Assembly: GCA_031265015.1 (NCBI GenBank)
Contig: JAISDG010000230.1
Coordinates: 1-10,069 of the forward strand
Reading direction: 5' to 3'
Length of the DNA: 10,069 nt
From: Spirochaetaceae bacterium
GTDB lineage: Bacteria > Spirochaetota > Spirochaetia > Treponematales > Breznakiellaceae
Each line of letters starts with the position of its first letter. Positions within the stretch are counted from its first letter, which is position 1. A program made the position numbers and the translations under genes. Under the pieces are notes generated by a model. It was not told where the DNA came from. It saw nothing but the letters and a program-made list of their open reading frames with translations, and ran no database searches. Shown here one piece after another: positions 1-7,144 of this stretch.

Positions 1-1212
1 AACGCCGCCCTGCCCTGTATTGCCGCCGCCATCCTAAGCGATGAACCGGTCATCCTGCGGAATATTCCCGACATAGAAGACGTCCAGGTAATGCTGGACG
101 TGTACCGTTCCTTCGGCGGTTCGGTAGAGCAGCTTGAACCCGGCGGCTACCGGCTGGTTCTGGGTAACATCAAAGAAAGCAGGGTCCCCGCCGGGGCGGC
201 GCAAAAAATCCGGGCATCCATACTGTTTGCCGGCCCTTTGCTGGCCAGAACAGGCAGGGCGGTTCTGCCCCCTCCCGGGGGGGACATAATCGGCCGGCGG
301 CGTCTGGATACCCACTTCCTGGCTTTAACGGAGCTGGGGGCCGCGGTGGCAACCAAAGAGGCCTTTACCTTTACCGCAAAAAAACTGCGGGGGGCGGATA
401 TTTTTCTGGACGAAGCCTCGGTTACGGCAACGGAAAACGCCGTTATGGCGGCGGTATTGGCCGCGGGAAAGACGATTATCAACAATGCCGCCAGCGAACC
501 CCACGTCCAGGATTTGTGCCGCATGCTCCGGGCCATGGGAGCGGCTATTGAAGGGATCGGTTCCAACATACTCACCATCACGGGGGTCGCGAAACTCGGG
601 ACCTGCGATTATACCATCGGCGTTGATTATATGGAGGTAGGATCCTTTATCGGCCTTGCCGCGGCTACCGGGGGGGAGCTGGAAATAACCGGACCCAGGA
701 TAAGCGATCTCCGGCCCGCAAAAATGGCCTTCGGAAAACTCGGCATAAGCTGGAAACATGACGGCAATGTCCTTAAAGTTCCCAAAAACCAGGCCCTCAA
801 GGTAAACCACGATTTGGGGGGGATGATTCCCAAAATTGACGACGCCCCCTGGCCGGGTTTTCCGCCGGACCTCACGAGCATCATCATTGTGGTTGCCACC
901 CAGGTGGAAGGAACCGTCCTGGTCCACGAAAAGATGTTTGAATCCCGGATGTTTTTTGTGGATAAGCTTATCGGCATGGGAGCCCGGATCGTACTCTGCG
1001 ATCCCCACCGGGCGGTTATTTCCGGCCCCGCCAGGCTTGCCGGTTCCGAACTAACCAGTCCCGATGTACGGGCCGGCATGGCCATGGTGATCGCCGCCCT
1101 GACCGCGGAAGGATCCAGCGTTATCCGCAATGTGTATCAAATAGAACGGGGTTATGAAAACCTGGCCGGGCGGCTTGCCGCCCTGGGGGCCAGCATAGAA
1201 CGGCGGGATTAA
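1..1212 (+). CDS. murA: UDP-N-acetylglucosamine 1-carboxyvinyltransferase MurA (5' end missing)
   Basis: Cytoplasmic enzyme that transfers enolpyruvate from PEP to UDP-GlcNAc, the first committed step of peptidoglycan synthesis. The frame is open from base 1; the first codons read NAALP, matching the conserved KNAALP of MurA, so about 22 residues including the catalytic Lys lie outside the window. 403 codons remain, fitting the usual ~420. Visible family marks are RASILFAGPLLAR, the loop PPPGGDIIGRR (bases 268-303), WPGFPPD with the catalytic Asp, KMFESRMFFVDKL, and the C-terminal RGYENLAGRLAALGASIER. The loop residue that is Cys115 in E. coli MurA is Asp here (bases 283-285), a natural variant known from Mycobacterium, Chlamydia and Borrelia that gives intrinsic fosfomycin resistance. 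An internal ATG at 91 is not the start, since homology continues upstream of it. The gene ends in TAA with no clear terminator. Confidence 0.96.
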   Translation, partial: NAALPCIAAAILSDEPVILRNIPDIEDVQVMLDVYRSFGGSVEQLEPGGYRLVLGNIKESRVPAGAAQKIRASILFAGPLLARTGRAVLPPPGGDIIGRRRLDTHFLALTELGAAVATKEAFTFTAKKLRGADIFLDEASVTATENAVMAAVLAAGKTIINNAASEPHVQDLCRMLRAMGAAIEGIGSNILTITGVAKLGTCDYTIGVDYMEVGSFIGLAAATGGELEITGPRISDLRPAKMAFGKLGISWKHDGNVLKVPKNQALKVNHDLGGMIPKIDDAPWPGFPPDLTSIIIVVATQVEGTVLVHEKMFESRMFFVDKLIGMGARIVLCDPHRAVISGPARLAGSELTSPDVRAGMAMVIAALTAEGSSVIRNVYQIERGYENLAGRLAALGASIERRD

Positions 1213-1271
1213 GGCTGCCCGCGGACACCCACATTCAAAGCGCCCGGTCCGCCGCGGACTCTGAAAGCAGC

Positions 1272-1310
1272 GGCGGGTGAGACCGGCGGGTAAAACCGGC
1301 AGGACAAAAA
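1272..1310. repeat. Imperfect 13-bp tandem repeat upstream of the tRNA promoter
   Basis: Two close copies, GGCGGGTGAGACC (1272-1284) and GGCGGGTAAAACC (1285-1297), are followed by a decayed third, GGCAGGACAAAAA (1298-1310). The third copy contains the proposed -35 element of the tRNA promoter. It may be simple slippage or a small regulatory array. No function can be read from it. Confidence 0.6.
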
Positions 1311-1330
1311 GCCGGAAGATACGCTATACT
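1301..1330 (+). promoter_or_regulatory. Putative sigma-70-type promoter for tRNA-Pro
   Basis: A -35-like AGGACA (1301-1306, four of six matches to TTGACA) and a -10 TATACT (1325-1330, five of six) are separated by 18 bases. Transcription would start near 1337, only about two bases before the mature tRNA 5' end, so the precursor would have almost no leader. The same octamer GCTATACT occurs in front of aspS on the minus strand. Confidence 0.55.
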
Positions 1331-1338
1331 GCAAAAAC

Positions 1339-1411
1339 CGGAAAGTAGGCCAGTGGTTAAGCCACGAGTTTTGGGAACTCGATGTCGGGGGTTCAAATCC
1401 CCCCTTTCCGA
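1339..1411 (+). tRNA. tRNA-Pro (anticodon UGG)
   Basis: A 73-base cloverleaf can be folded by eye. The acceptor stem CGGAAAG pairs with CTTTCCG (1404-1410). The D arm has GGC/GCC with the loop GG, the anticodon stem CGAGT/ACTCG closes the loop TTTGGGA, and the T stem GGGGG/CCCCC carries the loop TTCAAAT. Position 34-36 is TGG, which reads proline codons, and the base after it is G, as expected for tRNA-Pro. The C1-G72 pair with discriminator A73 is the classic identity set of bacterial tRNA-Pro, which makes the assignment secure. The 3' CCA is not encoded (the next bases are AAC) and must be added by the CCA-adding enzyme. The gene stands alone between murA and the convergent efflux operon. 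Confidence 0.95.
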
Positions 1412-1497
1412 AACGAAGTGAGGAATGGGGGGATTTGAAGCGCCGTCCCCGCCGGCCAGGGGGAGGAAGAGGCGGAACCCTAAATCCCCCCTTTCCG
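1392..1497. repeat. Three copies of the tRNA-Pro 3' end (one genuine, one inverted, one direct)
   Basis: The T-arm and acceptor 3' part of the tRNA (1392-1410) recurs twice. The inverted copy at 1422-1439 matches the complement of 1392-1409 at 17 of 18 positions, including the perfect 13-mer GGGGGGATTTGAA (1427-1439). The direct copy AAATCCCCCCTTTCCG at 1482-1497 is identical to 1395-1410. The direct copy overlaps the stop codon and last codons of the convergent RND gene. Repeats of a tRNA 3' end are typical of attachment-site scars left by integrating elements, but here the copies are less than 100 bases apart and no integrase is present. Confidence 0.75.
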
Positions 1498-1503
1498 GTT
1501 TTT
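1422..1503 (+). terminator. Possible nested-hairpin terminator after tRNA-Pro
   Basis: The inverted copy at 1422-1436 can pair with the direct copy at 1482-1496 (ten pairs, one mismatch, four pairs). It encloses a smaller stem, TCCCC (1446-1450) with GGGGA (1460-1464), and CGCC (1441-1444) with GGCG (1471-1474). TTTTT follows at 1499-1503. The T run lies a few bases beyond the stem and the loop is large, so this is weaker than a textbook intrinsic terminator. The same arm can instead pair back into the tRNA. Confidence 0.35.
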
Positions 1504-4500
1504 CCGGTCATGCCGCGAATTAAGGAGCGAATACAGCACCGGGATGACAAAAAGGGTAAAGGCCGAAGAAACCGTAAGGCCCCCCACAAAGGTTTTCCCG
1601 ATAGGCTGGATCGTATCCGCGCCCTGGCCGGGGATAAAAGCTATGGGGGCCATGCCGAGGATTGTGGTCAGGCTGGTCATCAGAATGGGCCGCAGCCTGC
1701 TCCGGCCCGCTTCCATGCAGGCTTCCCGGACTTTCAGTCCCCGGGCCCGGAGGGTATTGGTATAGTCCACCAGGACAATGCCGTTGTTTACCACCACCCC
1801 TATAAGGGCAACAACGCCGATCACGGAAAACATCGACATGGGCTGGTTGCCGATTTTATAGATCCAGATAACCCCGATAAAAAGAAGGGGGATGCAAAAA
1901 AAGATAATCAGGGGATCCACAAAAGACTCAAACTGGCTGGCCATGACTCCGAAGACAAGGAATATGGCCACGGCGATGACCATGCCGTAGCGGCCCAGGA
2001 AGGACTGCACTTCCGCCGCTTCCCCCAGGTAGCTTACCGTTACCCCTTCCCGGTATACCAGGTTGTCGTTGATGGTTGCCTCAAGCCGTTTCTGGAAATC
2101 CGTCGCGGCAACGCCCTGTACCAGATCCCCGGTAATGCGGACCACCCGTTCCCGGTTTTCCCGGCGTATGGAGGAGGGAGCCCTTCCCTCGGTAATCCGG
2201 GTCAGGTTGGAGAGGGGCACCCGGTCCCCGCCGCGGCTTAGTACAAAAACGGCGTCCAGATTGGGAAGCCCCCGCCGATCCTCTTCCCGCAGGATTACTT
2301 CGATATCGGTAAGCCGGTCGCCGGTGGTCATGGTAGCCGCGGTGGTTCCGTTCATGGCGGTTTTTATTTCCTGGGCGGCGGCGGACACGGAGACGCCCAG
2401 AGCCGCCGCCCGGTCCCGGTCAATTTCGATGGTCAGCTGGGGCGCCCCTTCGTCCAGGTTGATTTCCGGGTTTTCCACCTCCGGCAGGCGGCGGGTGATA
2501 ATCCCCAGGATTTCGCCGGACGTATCCATAACCAGGTTATAGTCCCGGGAACTGACGGCTATTTCTATGGCCGACGTAGTCCCCATCCCCCGGCCGGCCC
2601 GGAACGCAAAGTTGGCTCCGGGTACGCTGGAGGTGTACCCGGCAAGCTTGCGCTGGATCGTCAGGGGAGTGTCTTTCTGCTGGGCCGGGGGCGGCAGGGT
2701 AATCTGAATGGACCCCTGGGTATTACCGCTCCTGCGGGCGGTAAGAACGATATTGGTATACCCTTCAACCTGCTCCTTGATCAGGGTTTCCAGTTCCCGA
2801 AGCACCCGTTCGGTTTCTTCAATCGTGGATCCCCGGGGCAGAGACACGTTGATGCTTACATTGTCATCGGTCCGGGTCCGGCCGTACATGTCCATTCCCA
2901 TGCCGGAAAACTGCATGAGCGAGTACGCCAAAAGGAGCAGCACCGGAGCAAGAACCAGCAGCCGGTGATCCATGCAGTACCCCAGGGCCTTTTTGTATCC
3001 CGAATCCATGTTCCGGAAAAACCGATCCATCCCCTCGTCAAGCCTGATCAGCATCCTGTTCTTCAGGGGCTTTTGTTTGCGGGTATCCAGCCGCATGATC
3101 GGGCCGCAGAGCGCGGGCACCAGGGTTACCGCCACCGCCAGGGAGCAGATCAGGGAAATAACCACCGTAAAGATCAAATCGCTGAACAGCTGCCCCATAT
3201 CTTCCAGATCGTTTTTATAAATGATCAGGGGGATAAACACGCAGACCGTGGTGGCGGTGGACGCGATGATCGCCCGCATCATTTCCTGGCTTCCCAGCAA
3301 TGCCGCGACGGCGGGCTTGGCCCCCCGCTCCCGGTAATTGTGAACGTTTTCCAGGATAACAATCGACGCGTCCACGGTCATCCCCAGGCCCATGATAAGC
3401 CCCGTCATGGTCAGGAGGTTCAGGGTAAAGCCGAAGATCGCCATGCACATCAGGGTAAGCAGAATGGAAATGGGGATGGACAGGCCGACGATCAGCGTTC
3501 CTTTGATGTTCCGGAGGAACAAAAAAAGGATCGCCATAGCCAGGATCGCCCCCTGGACCGCGTTGCCGTAGACCTGTCCCAGGGTCGCGTCAATCAGGGA
3601 GGTGTTGTCCGAAAGCACCGCCAGGGTGATCCCCCGGGGCAGGGTTTCGTTAATTTCCTCAATTGCCGCTTTGACCCTGCGGGCCACCTGGATCTGGTTG
3701 CTGTCGCTTTCGCTGGTTACCTGGATGTAGACCCCGCTCTGACCGTTCACGTAGACCCGGGCGGCGTTTTCATTATAGCCCAGGGAAACGCCGGCAATAT
3801 CCTGGAGCCGCACCATCTGGGAACGGGCTTCGCCGGAAGCGCCGGCGATGTTCACGGTCTTGACCGCGATGCGTTTGACTTCGTTCAGGTCCGACAGTTC
3901 CTGGGTGGTCATAAGCTGGTATTCTCTGATTCCCCGGGTGATGCTGCCTCCGGAAGAGAGTACGTTCTGGCCCCTCAGGGCGGAAGTGACATCGTTGAGC
4001 GTCAGATTAAAAGCCGCCAGCCGGTTCAGGGCAACTTCCACCTTGATCACCCGGGTGGATCCGCCGGTAACCTCCGCGGCGGCAACGCCGTCGATCCGTT
4101 CCAGTTCCGCCTGAATTTCGTCCTCCGCAAAAAGGCGCAGCTGGTCCGGGGGATAGCTGCCCCGGACCACCAGCCGCATAATCGGCATCGCGGACATGTC
4201 AAAGCGGCGGACCGTGGGATTTTCAGCTTCATCGGGGAGCGAGTTGGACAGGCGGTTCACCAAAGTCTGGGCGTCCACCACCGCCTCGTCCATGTCGGTA
4301 CCGTAGCTGAAGTTCAGGTTGATAAAGCTCGATTCAAAGCTGGAATTGCTGGTGATCCGGGTAAGGCCCTTGGAAGAGGCCAGGGCCTTTTCCAGGGGCT
4401 CGGTGATGTTCCGTTCCACGTCCTCGGGCCCGGCCCCGGGAAAGGAGGTAAACACCGACAGCACCGGACGGGCGTTGGAAGGGTACAGATCCATGGCGAT

Positions 4501-4593
4501 CCGGGGAATCAGGGCAATGGCCATTCCCGTAACCAGGGCATAGATCACCACGATGGTTACCGGCCGCTTTATCGAATATGCCGCCAAGCTCAC
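1480..4593 (-). CDS. RND-family efflux transporter, inner-membrane subunit (HAE-1/AcrB-like, BesB-like)
   Basis: Inner-membrane pump that uses proton-motive force to move drugs or other amphiphiles from the periplasm or membrane into the TolC channel. At 1037 residues it has full AcrB-family length. It opens with the standard amphipathic MSLAAYSIKRPVTIVVIYAL and TM1, followed by a porter domain, TM2-6 (about 340-500), a second TM7 (about 545-565) and porter domain, and TM8-12 (about 868-1025). TM4 reads GMTVDASIVILENV, keeping the first of the two AcrB proton-relay aspartates (D408 here) but with Ala for the second. TM10 reads VVVNNGIVLVDY, with Asn936 where AcrB has Lys940. R968 in SRLRPILMTSL matches AcrB Arg971. 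The GTG start is three bases after the adaptor stop, with GGAG (4603-4600) six bases ahead. The C-terminal tail is short, and its last codons overlap a copy of the tRNA-Pro 3' end. Confidence 0.95.
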   Translation of the reverse strand: MSLAAYSIKRPVTIVVIYALVTGMAIALIPRIAMDLYPSNARPVLSVFTSFPGAGPEDVERNITEPLEKALASSKGLTRITSNSSFESSFINLNFSYGTDMDEAVVDAQTLVNRLSNSLPDEAENPTVRRFDMSAMPIMRLVVRGSYPPDQLRLFAEDEIQAELERIDGVAAAEVTGGSTRVIKVEVALNRLAAFNLTLNDVTSALRGQNVLSSGGSITRGIREYQLMTTQELSDLNEVKRIAVKTVNIAGASGEARSQMVRLQDIAGVSLGYNENAARVYVNGQSGVYIQVTSESDSNQIQVARRVKAAIEEINETLPRGITLAVLSDNTSLIDATLGQVYGNAVQGAILAMAILFLFLRNIKGTLIVGLSIPISILLTLMCMAIFGFTLNLLTMTGLIMGLGMTVDASIVILENVHNYRERGAKPAVAALLGSQEMMRAIIASTATTVCVFIPLIIYKNDLEDMGQLFSDLIFTVVISLICSLAVAVTLVPALCGPIMRLDTRKQKPLKNRMLIRLDEGMDRFFRNMDSGYKKALGYCMDHRLLVLAPVLLLLAYSLMQFSGMGMDMYGRTRTDDNVSINVSLPRGSTIEETERVLRELETLIKEQVEGYTNIVLTARRSGNTQGSIQITLPPPAQQKDTPLTIQRKLAGYTSSVPGANFAFRAGRGMGTTSAIEIAVSSRDYNLVMDTSGEILGIITRRLPEVENPEINLDEGAPQLTIEIDRDRAAALGVSVSAAAQEIKTAMNGTTAATMTTGDRLTDIEVILREEDRRGLPNLDAVFVLSRGGDRVPLSNLTRITEGRAPSSIRRENRERVVRITGDLVQGVAATDFQKRLEATINDNLVYREGVTVSYLGEAAEVQSFLGRYGMVIAVAIFLVFGVMASQFESFVDPLIIFFCIPLLFIGVIWIYKIGNQPMSMFSVIGVVALIGVVVNNGIVLVDYTNTLRARGLKVREACMEAGRSRLRPILMTSLTTILGMAPIAFIPGQGADTIQPIGKTFVGGLTVSSAFTLFVIPVLYSLLNSRHDRKNRKGGI

Positions 4594-4596
4594 AGC

Positions 4597-5634
4597 CTAC
4601 TCCAGAATTCTGACGGGATCCCCGTCGGTAAGAAAGTTCTGGCCCGCGGTAACCACCAGTTCCCCCGCTTCCAGGCCGGTTAGGATTTCCACCATCTCTT
4701 CGCTTTCAAGGCCCAGGGTAACTTCCTTCCGCGCCGCCGCGGCGGCGCCCGGCGGAACGGTAAACACAATCCATGAACCGTAGGTATTGATCAGGGCCTC
4801 CCGGGGGATCACCGGTACGTCAATCCGGGAATTGGTCACCAGGCTTACGGTGGCGAACATCCCCGCGAAAATCCGGGGATCGACGCTGCCGGAAGCGCCG
4901 GGAATAAAGCGAAGCTTTATCCGCATGGTCCGGCTTGCCGGATCCAGTACCGGGGCAAGCTCGTCTACCTCCGCGGCAAAGCTTTCGCCGGGCATGGCCT
5001 CAAAGCTGACCTGGGCGGGAAGGCCCCGGCGCATGGTTACCGAATACCGCTCCGGCACATAGGTTTCCACCCGCAGGTCCGAAAGGTTGCCCACGACGCA
5101 GATTACCGTTCCGGTTTGCAGGGTTTCCCCCACATTCACCGGCGCCGACAAAACCACGCCGGAAACGGTGGAAGTGACGGGGTTGGCGTAAAAAGGATCC
5201 CCCGGCCGGGAAGGATCCACCAGGGCGATCACCTGGCCCCTGCCGACCCTGTCGCCGGGACGGACCCGCAGTTCCGTTAATTTTCCCGCCATGGCGGGAA
5301 AAATCGACACCTGGGAAGACGACAGCACATCCCCGCTGATGATCACCGAATTTTCCACCGTCCCCAGCGCGACGGGGGTAACGCGGATCGCCGTCCCCGG
5401 CTGCGTCCCTCCGGCGCCTCCCCGGACATTTTCGCCCTGGGGGCTTCCGCTCCGGCCCTGTCCGTTTTGGCCGGCGGCTGTTCCCGGAGGGGCGTTGCCC
5501 GGCACGGCTCCTGTCCGGGCCTGCGTATCCCGGGCAGGAACGGTCGTCTGTACCAGCCGGAACAGGATCAGGGCCAGGGTAAGGACACTAACAAAGATCA
5601 GAAACACCGTTACCTTGCTTGTTTTATCTTTCAC
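4597..5634 (-). CDS. Periplasmic adaptor (membrane fusion protein) of the RND pump, BesA-like without helical hairpin
   Basis: Links the RND pump to the outer-membrane channel in the periplasm. The 345 residues begin with an uncleaved-looking membrane anchor (8-28), since no lipobox Cys is present. A Gly/Pro/Gln/Asn-rich linker (about 30-82) follows. The two half-lipoyl motifs are at about 107-141 (SIFPAMAGKLTELRVRPGD) and 153-185 (TSTVSGVVLSAPVNVGETL), then a beta-barrel (186-270) and a membrane-proximal domain to the end (PREALINTYGSWIVF; AGELVVTAGQNFLTDGDPV). The two lipoyl halves are joined by only about 12 residues, so the long coiled-coil hairpin that most adaptors use to reach TolC is missing. 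Borrelia BesA is the known hairpin-less example. The GTG start overlaps the end of the TolC-like gene by 11 bases, with GAGGGG (5644-5639) as binding site. Translation is probably coupled to that gene. Confidence 0.93.
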   Translation of the reverse strand: MKDKTSKVTVFLIFVSVLTLALILFRLVQTTVPARDTQARTGAVPGNAPPGTAAGQNGQGRSGSPQGENVRGGAGGTQPGTAIRVTPVALGTVENSVIISGDVLSSSQVSIFPAMAGKLTELRVRPGDRVGRGQVIALVDPSRPGDPFYANPVTSTVSGVVLSAPVNVGETLQTGTVICVVGNLSDLRVETYVPERYSVTMRRGLPAQVSFEAMPGESFAAEVDELAPVLDPASRTMRIKLRFIPGASGSVDPRIFAGMFATVSLVTNSRIDVPVIPREALINTYGSWIVFTVPPGAAAAARKEVTLGLESEEMVEILTGLEAGELVVTAGQNFLTDGDPVRILE

Positions 5635-6961
5635 CGGTCCCCTCGTTTACCACAAAATTATGCAATTCCCCTTCTTCCATACTGAGGGATGCCGCTAAAT
5701 CAAGTACCAGGATCTTGTAATCAAATTCACTTTGCAGCAGCCCCTGCCGGGCGGCGGTCAGCCTGTTCCGGACCGTTTCAAAATTAAGAAAATTCATCGC
5801 CCCCTGGCGGTAAGCCTGGGAGGCAAGCTCATAGGCCCGCTCCGCGGAAGCAGCCTGGAGCCGGGCAATTTCAACCTCCATCCAGGTATTCCGTATGTTG
5901 TCCGCGTAACTGCGTATTTCCTGCCGGGCGGCGTTTTCCATATCCCCCAGTTCCAGCAGCGCTTTTTGATATTCGGCGGAGGCCCTCTTAACATCCTGAT
6001 CCCTTTTTGTTCTGGGTATCCAGGGATCGACGGGTATGGTAACGGAAACTTCGGCGCTTACCGTATCGTCAAAACCGCCGGCTGCGGAAGCGCCCCAGGA
6101 AGCTCCCAGACTTACCGAAGGGCCCCTGGCGGAAAGGGCCGTTTCGTTCCGGGCGTTTTTAAGCCGTTCTATTTCATTGTGATGAAGCATAATATCCGGC
6201 CGCCGGGACAGGCCGGCGCGGATCAACGCTTCCGCGTCAAGGTCCAGTTTTATAATCTCCGCGGTTCCTTCCAGGACAATTCCCTCCGCTTCCCCGGCAG
6301 GGAGTCCCAGGGCGGACAAAAAATTCCCCGTCCCAATACGGTAGTCCGAAAGGGCCCGGTTGTATTTTAACCTGGCGTCCTCGGCGCTAAAGGTAGAAGA
6401 AAGAAAGTCCAGTTCCCCGATATACCCGTTCCGCCGGGAGACGCGGTCCCGTTCCAGCTGGTCCCCGGCCAGCTTCATTGCCCCTTCCAGCACTTCAAGA
6501 TCCATTTTCCGGGCCAGAAGAGCGTAGAAGGTTCTGGAAATTTCCGCCAGAAGCTGCCTGGACGCCTGCCCATAGTTTAAAAGGCCGCTTTTATAGGCCA
6601 GGGAAATATTCTTCATCGTGTACGGAAGCCCCGCGTTCAAGCCCAGGGAAAGGCGAAGCCGGGCGGTATAGGATGGACTTGTCCGCGGTACATCATCCTG
6701 TACGGGGAACTCATAACCCATGCTCCCGCCGGCGCTGATCGAAGGGAAGACCTGGGCCCAGAGGCTTTTGGCGCTTATCCGGTCCAGTTCCAGATCGATA
6801 GCCCGGGTCTGCAGGCTGATACTGTTTTGCAAGGCAAGTTCGCAGGCTTCTTCCAGGGTAAGAGCGCGGAGCCCGGGCGCTTCCGGGGAAGCCGTTTCCT
6901 GGGCGGCAAGAACGGCGGCGCCGAGGAGGGAGCAGAGCAGAAGAGCTTTAGCTGCGGTCAC
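5624..6961 (-). CDS. TolC-family outer-membrane efflux channel (BesC-like)
   Basis: Outer-membrane protein expected to form the trimeric exit duct for the adaptor and RND pump encoded just downstream. The 445 residues start with a probable signal peptide (MTAAKALLLCSLLGAAVLAA, cleavage near residue 20). Two OEP repeats follow. The first is marked by LTLEEACELALQNS (35-48), and the second by ALIRAGLSRRPDIMLH (245-260) and AYRQGAMNFLNFETVRNRL (383-401), the usual helix ending each TolC repeat. Long Ala/Glu/Arg/Leu-rich helices fit the periplasmic coiled coils. The GTG at 6961 is the first possible start, because TGA lies two codons upstream in frame. Its ribosome binding site is weak (GGGAT). 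It is first in a three-gene operon, in the channel-adaptor-pump order I recall for besC-besA-besB of Borrelia. Substrate cannot be read from the sequence. Confidence 0.93.
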   Translation of the reverse strand: MTAAKALLLCSLLGAAVLAAQETASPEAPGLRALTLEEACELALQNSISLQTRAIDLELDRISAKSLWAQVFPSISAGGSMGYEFPVQDDVPRTSPSYTARLRLSLGLNAGLPYTMKNISLAYKSGLLNYGQASRQLLAEISRTFYALLARKMDLEVLEGAMKLAGDQLERDRVSRRNGYIGELDFLSSTFSAEDARLKYNRALSDYRIGTGNFLSALGLPAGEAEGIVLEGTAEIIKLDLDAEALIRAGLSRRPDIMLHHNEIERLKNARNETALSARGPSVSLGASWGASAAGGFDDTVSAEVSVTIPVDPWIPRTKRDQDVKRASAEYQKALLELGDMENAARQEIRSYADNIRNTWMEVEIARLQAASAERAYELASQAYRQGAMNFLNFETVRNRLTAARQGLLQSEFDYKILVLDLAASLSMEEGELHNFVVNEGTGER

Positions 6962-6980
6962 GTATCATATCCCATAGTTT

Positions 6981-7011
6981 TATTAAGCAAGAATTATGCC
7001 AATCCTGTAAA
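6981..7011 (-). promoter_or_regulatory. Weak candidate promoter for the efflux operon
   Basis: On the minus strand TTTACA (7011-7006) is a plausible -35, followed after 18-19 bases by CTTAAT/TTAATA (6987-6981) as -10. This is the only AT-rich stretch between the MATE terminator and the GTG at 6961, so the promoter should be here. The hexamers themselves are only a fair match, and the leader would be about 15 bases. No obvious repressor operator is seen next to it. Confidence 0.35.
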
Positions 7012-7027
7012 GCCCTCATTTTGCAAT

Positions 7028-7066
7028 AAAAAACCGCCGGGGTGGAAAGAAAATGCCCGGTTTTTT
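7028..7066 (-). terminator. Intrinsic (possibly bidirectional) terminator of the aspS-MATE transcript
   Basis: On the minus strand AAAAAACCG (7066-7058) and CGGTTTTTT (7036-7028) form a perfect nine-base inverted repeat around a 21-base loop. CCGGG and CCCGG can pair further inside, and the structure ends in six T. It lies about 80 bases after the MATE stop and before the efflux promoter, so it separates the two transcripts. It is symmetrical and could also stop plus-strand transcription. Confidence 0.65.
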
Positions 7067-7144
7067 AACCCGTTCCGGGTAAAAAATACACAGCTTCCGG
7101 AACGGAAAGGCTTAAAGTACCCGCGATCCCCTTTTGAGAAACCC

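Noticed and set aside
325..1008. Minus-strand open frame of 227 codons
   Set aside because: It is a shadow of murA, whose catalytic motifs are on the plus strand.
1392..1497. Present mobile element inserted at tRNA-Pro
   Set aside because: The repeated tRNA end is there, but the copies are too close to flank any element and no integrase or transposase gene is in the window.
1435..2241. Plus-strand open frame of 268 codons after the tRNA
   Set aside because: It is antisense to the RND C-terminal half, has biased composition (Gly, His, Asp, Pro) and shows no domain. The RND protein is clearly the real product.
2965..4683. Plus-strand open frame of 572 codons
   Set aside because: It lies antisense to the RND and adaptor genes, is rich in His, Gln, Gly and Asp without any family motif, and is what a GC-rich gene produces in its opposite frame.
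5732..6370. Plus-strand open frame of 212 codons opposite the TolC-like gene
   Set aside because: The TolC repeats are on the minus strand, and this frame shows only low-complexity Gly/Pro/Arg sequence.
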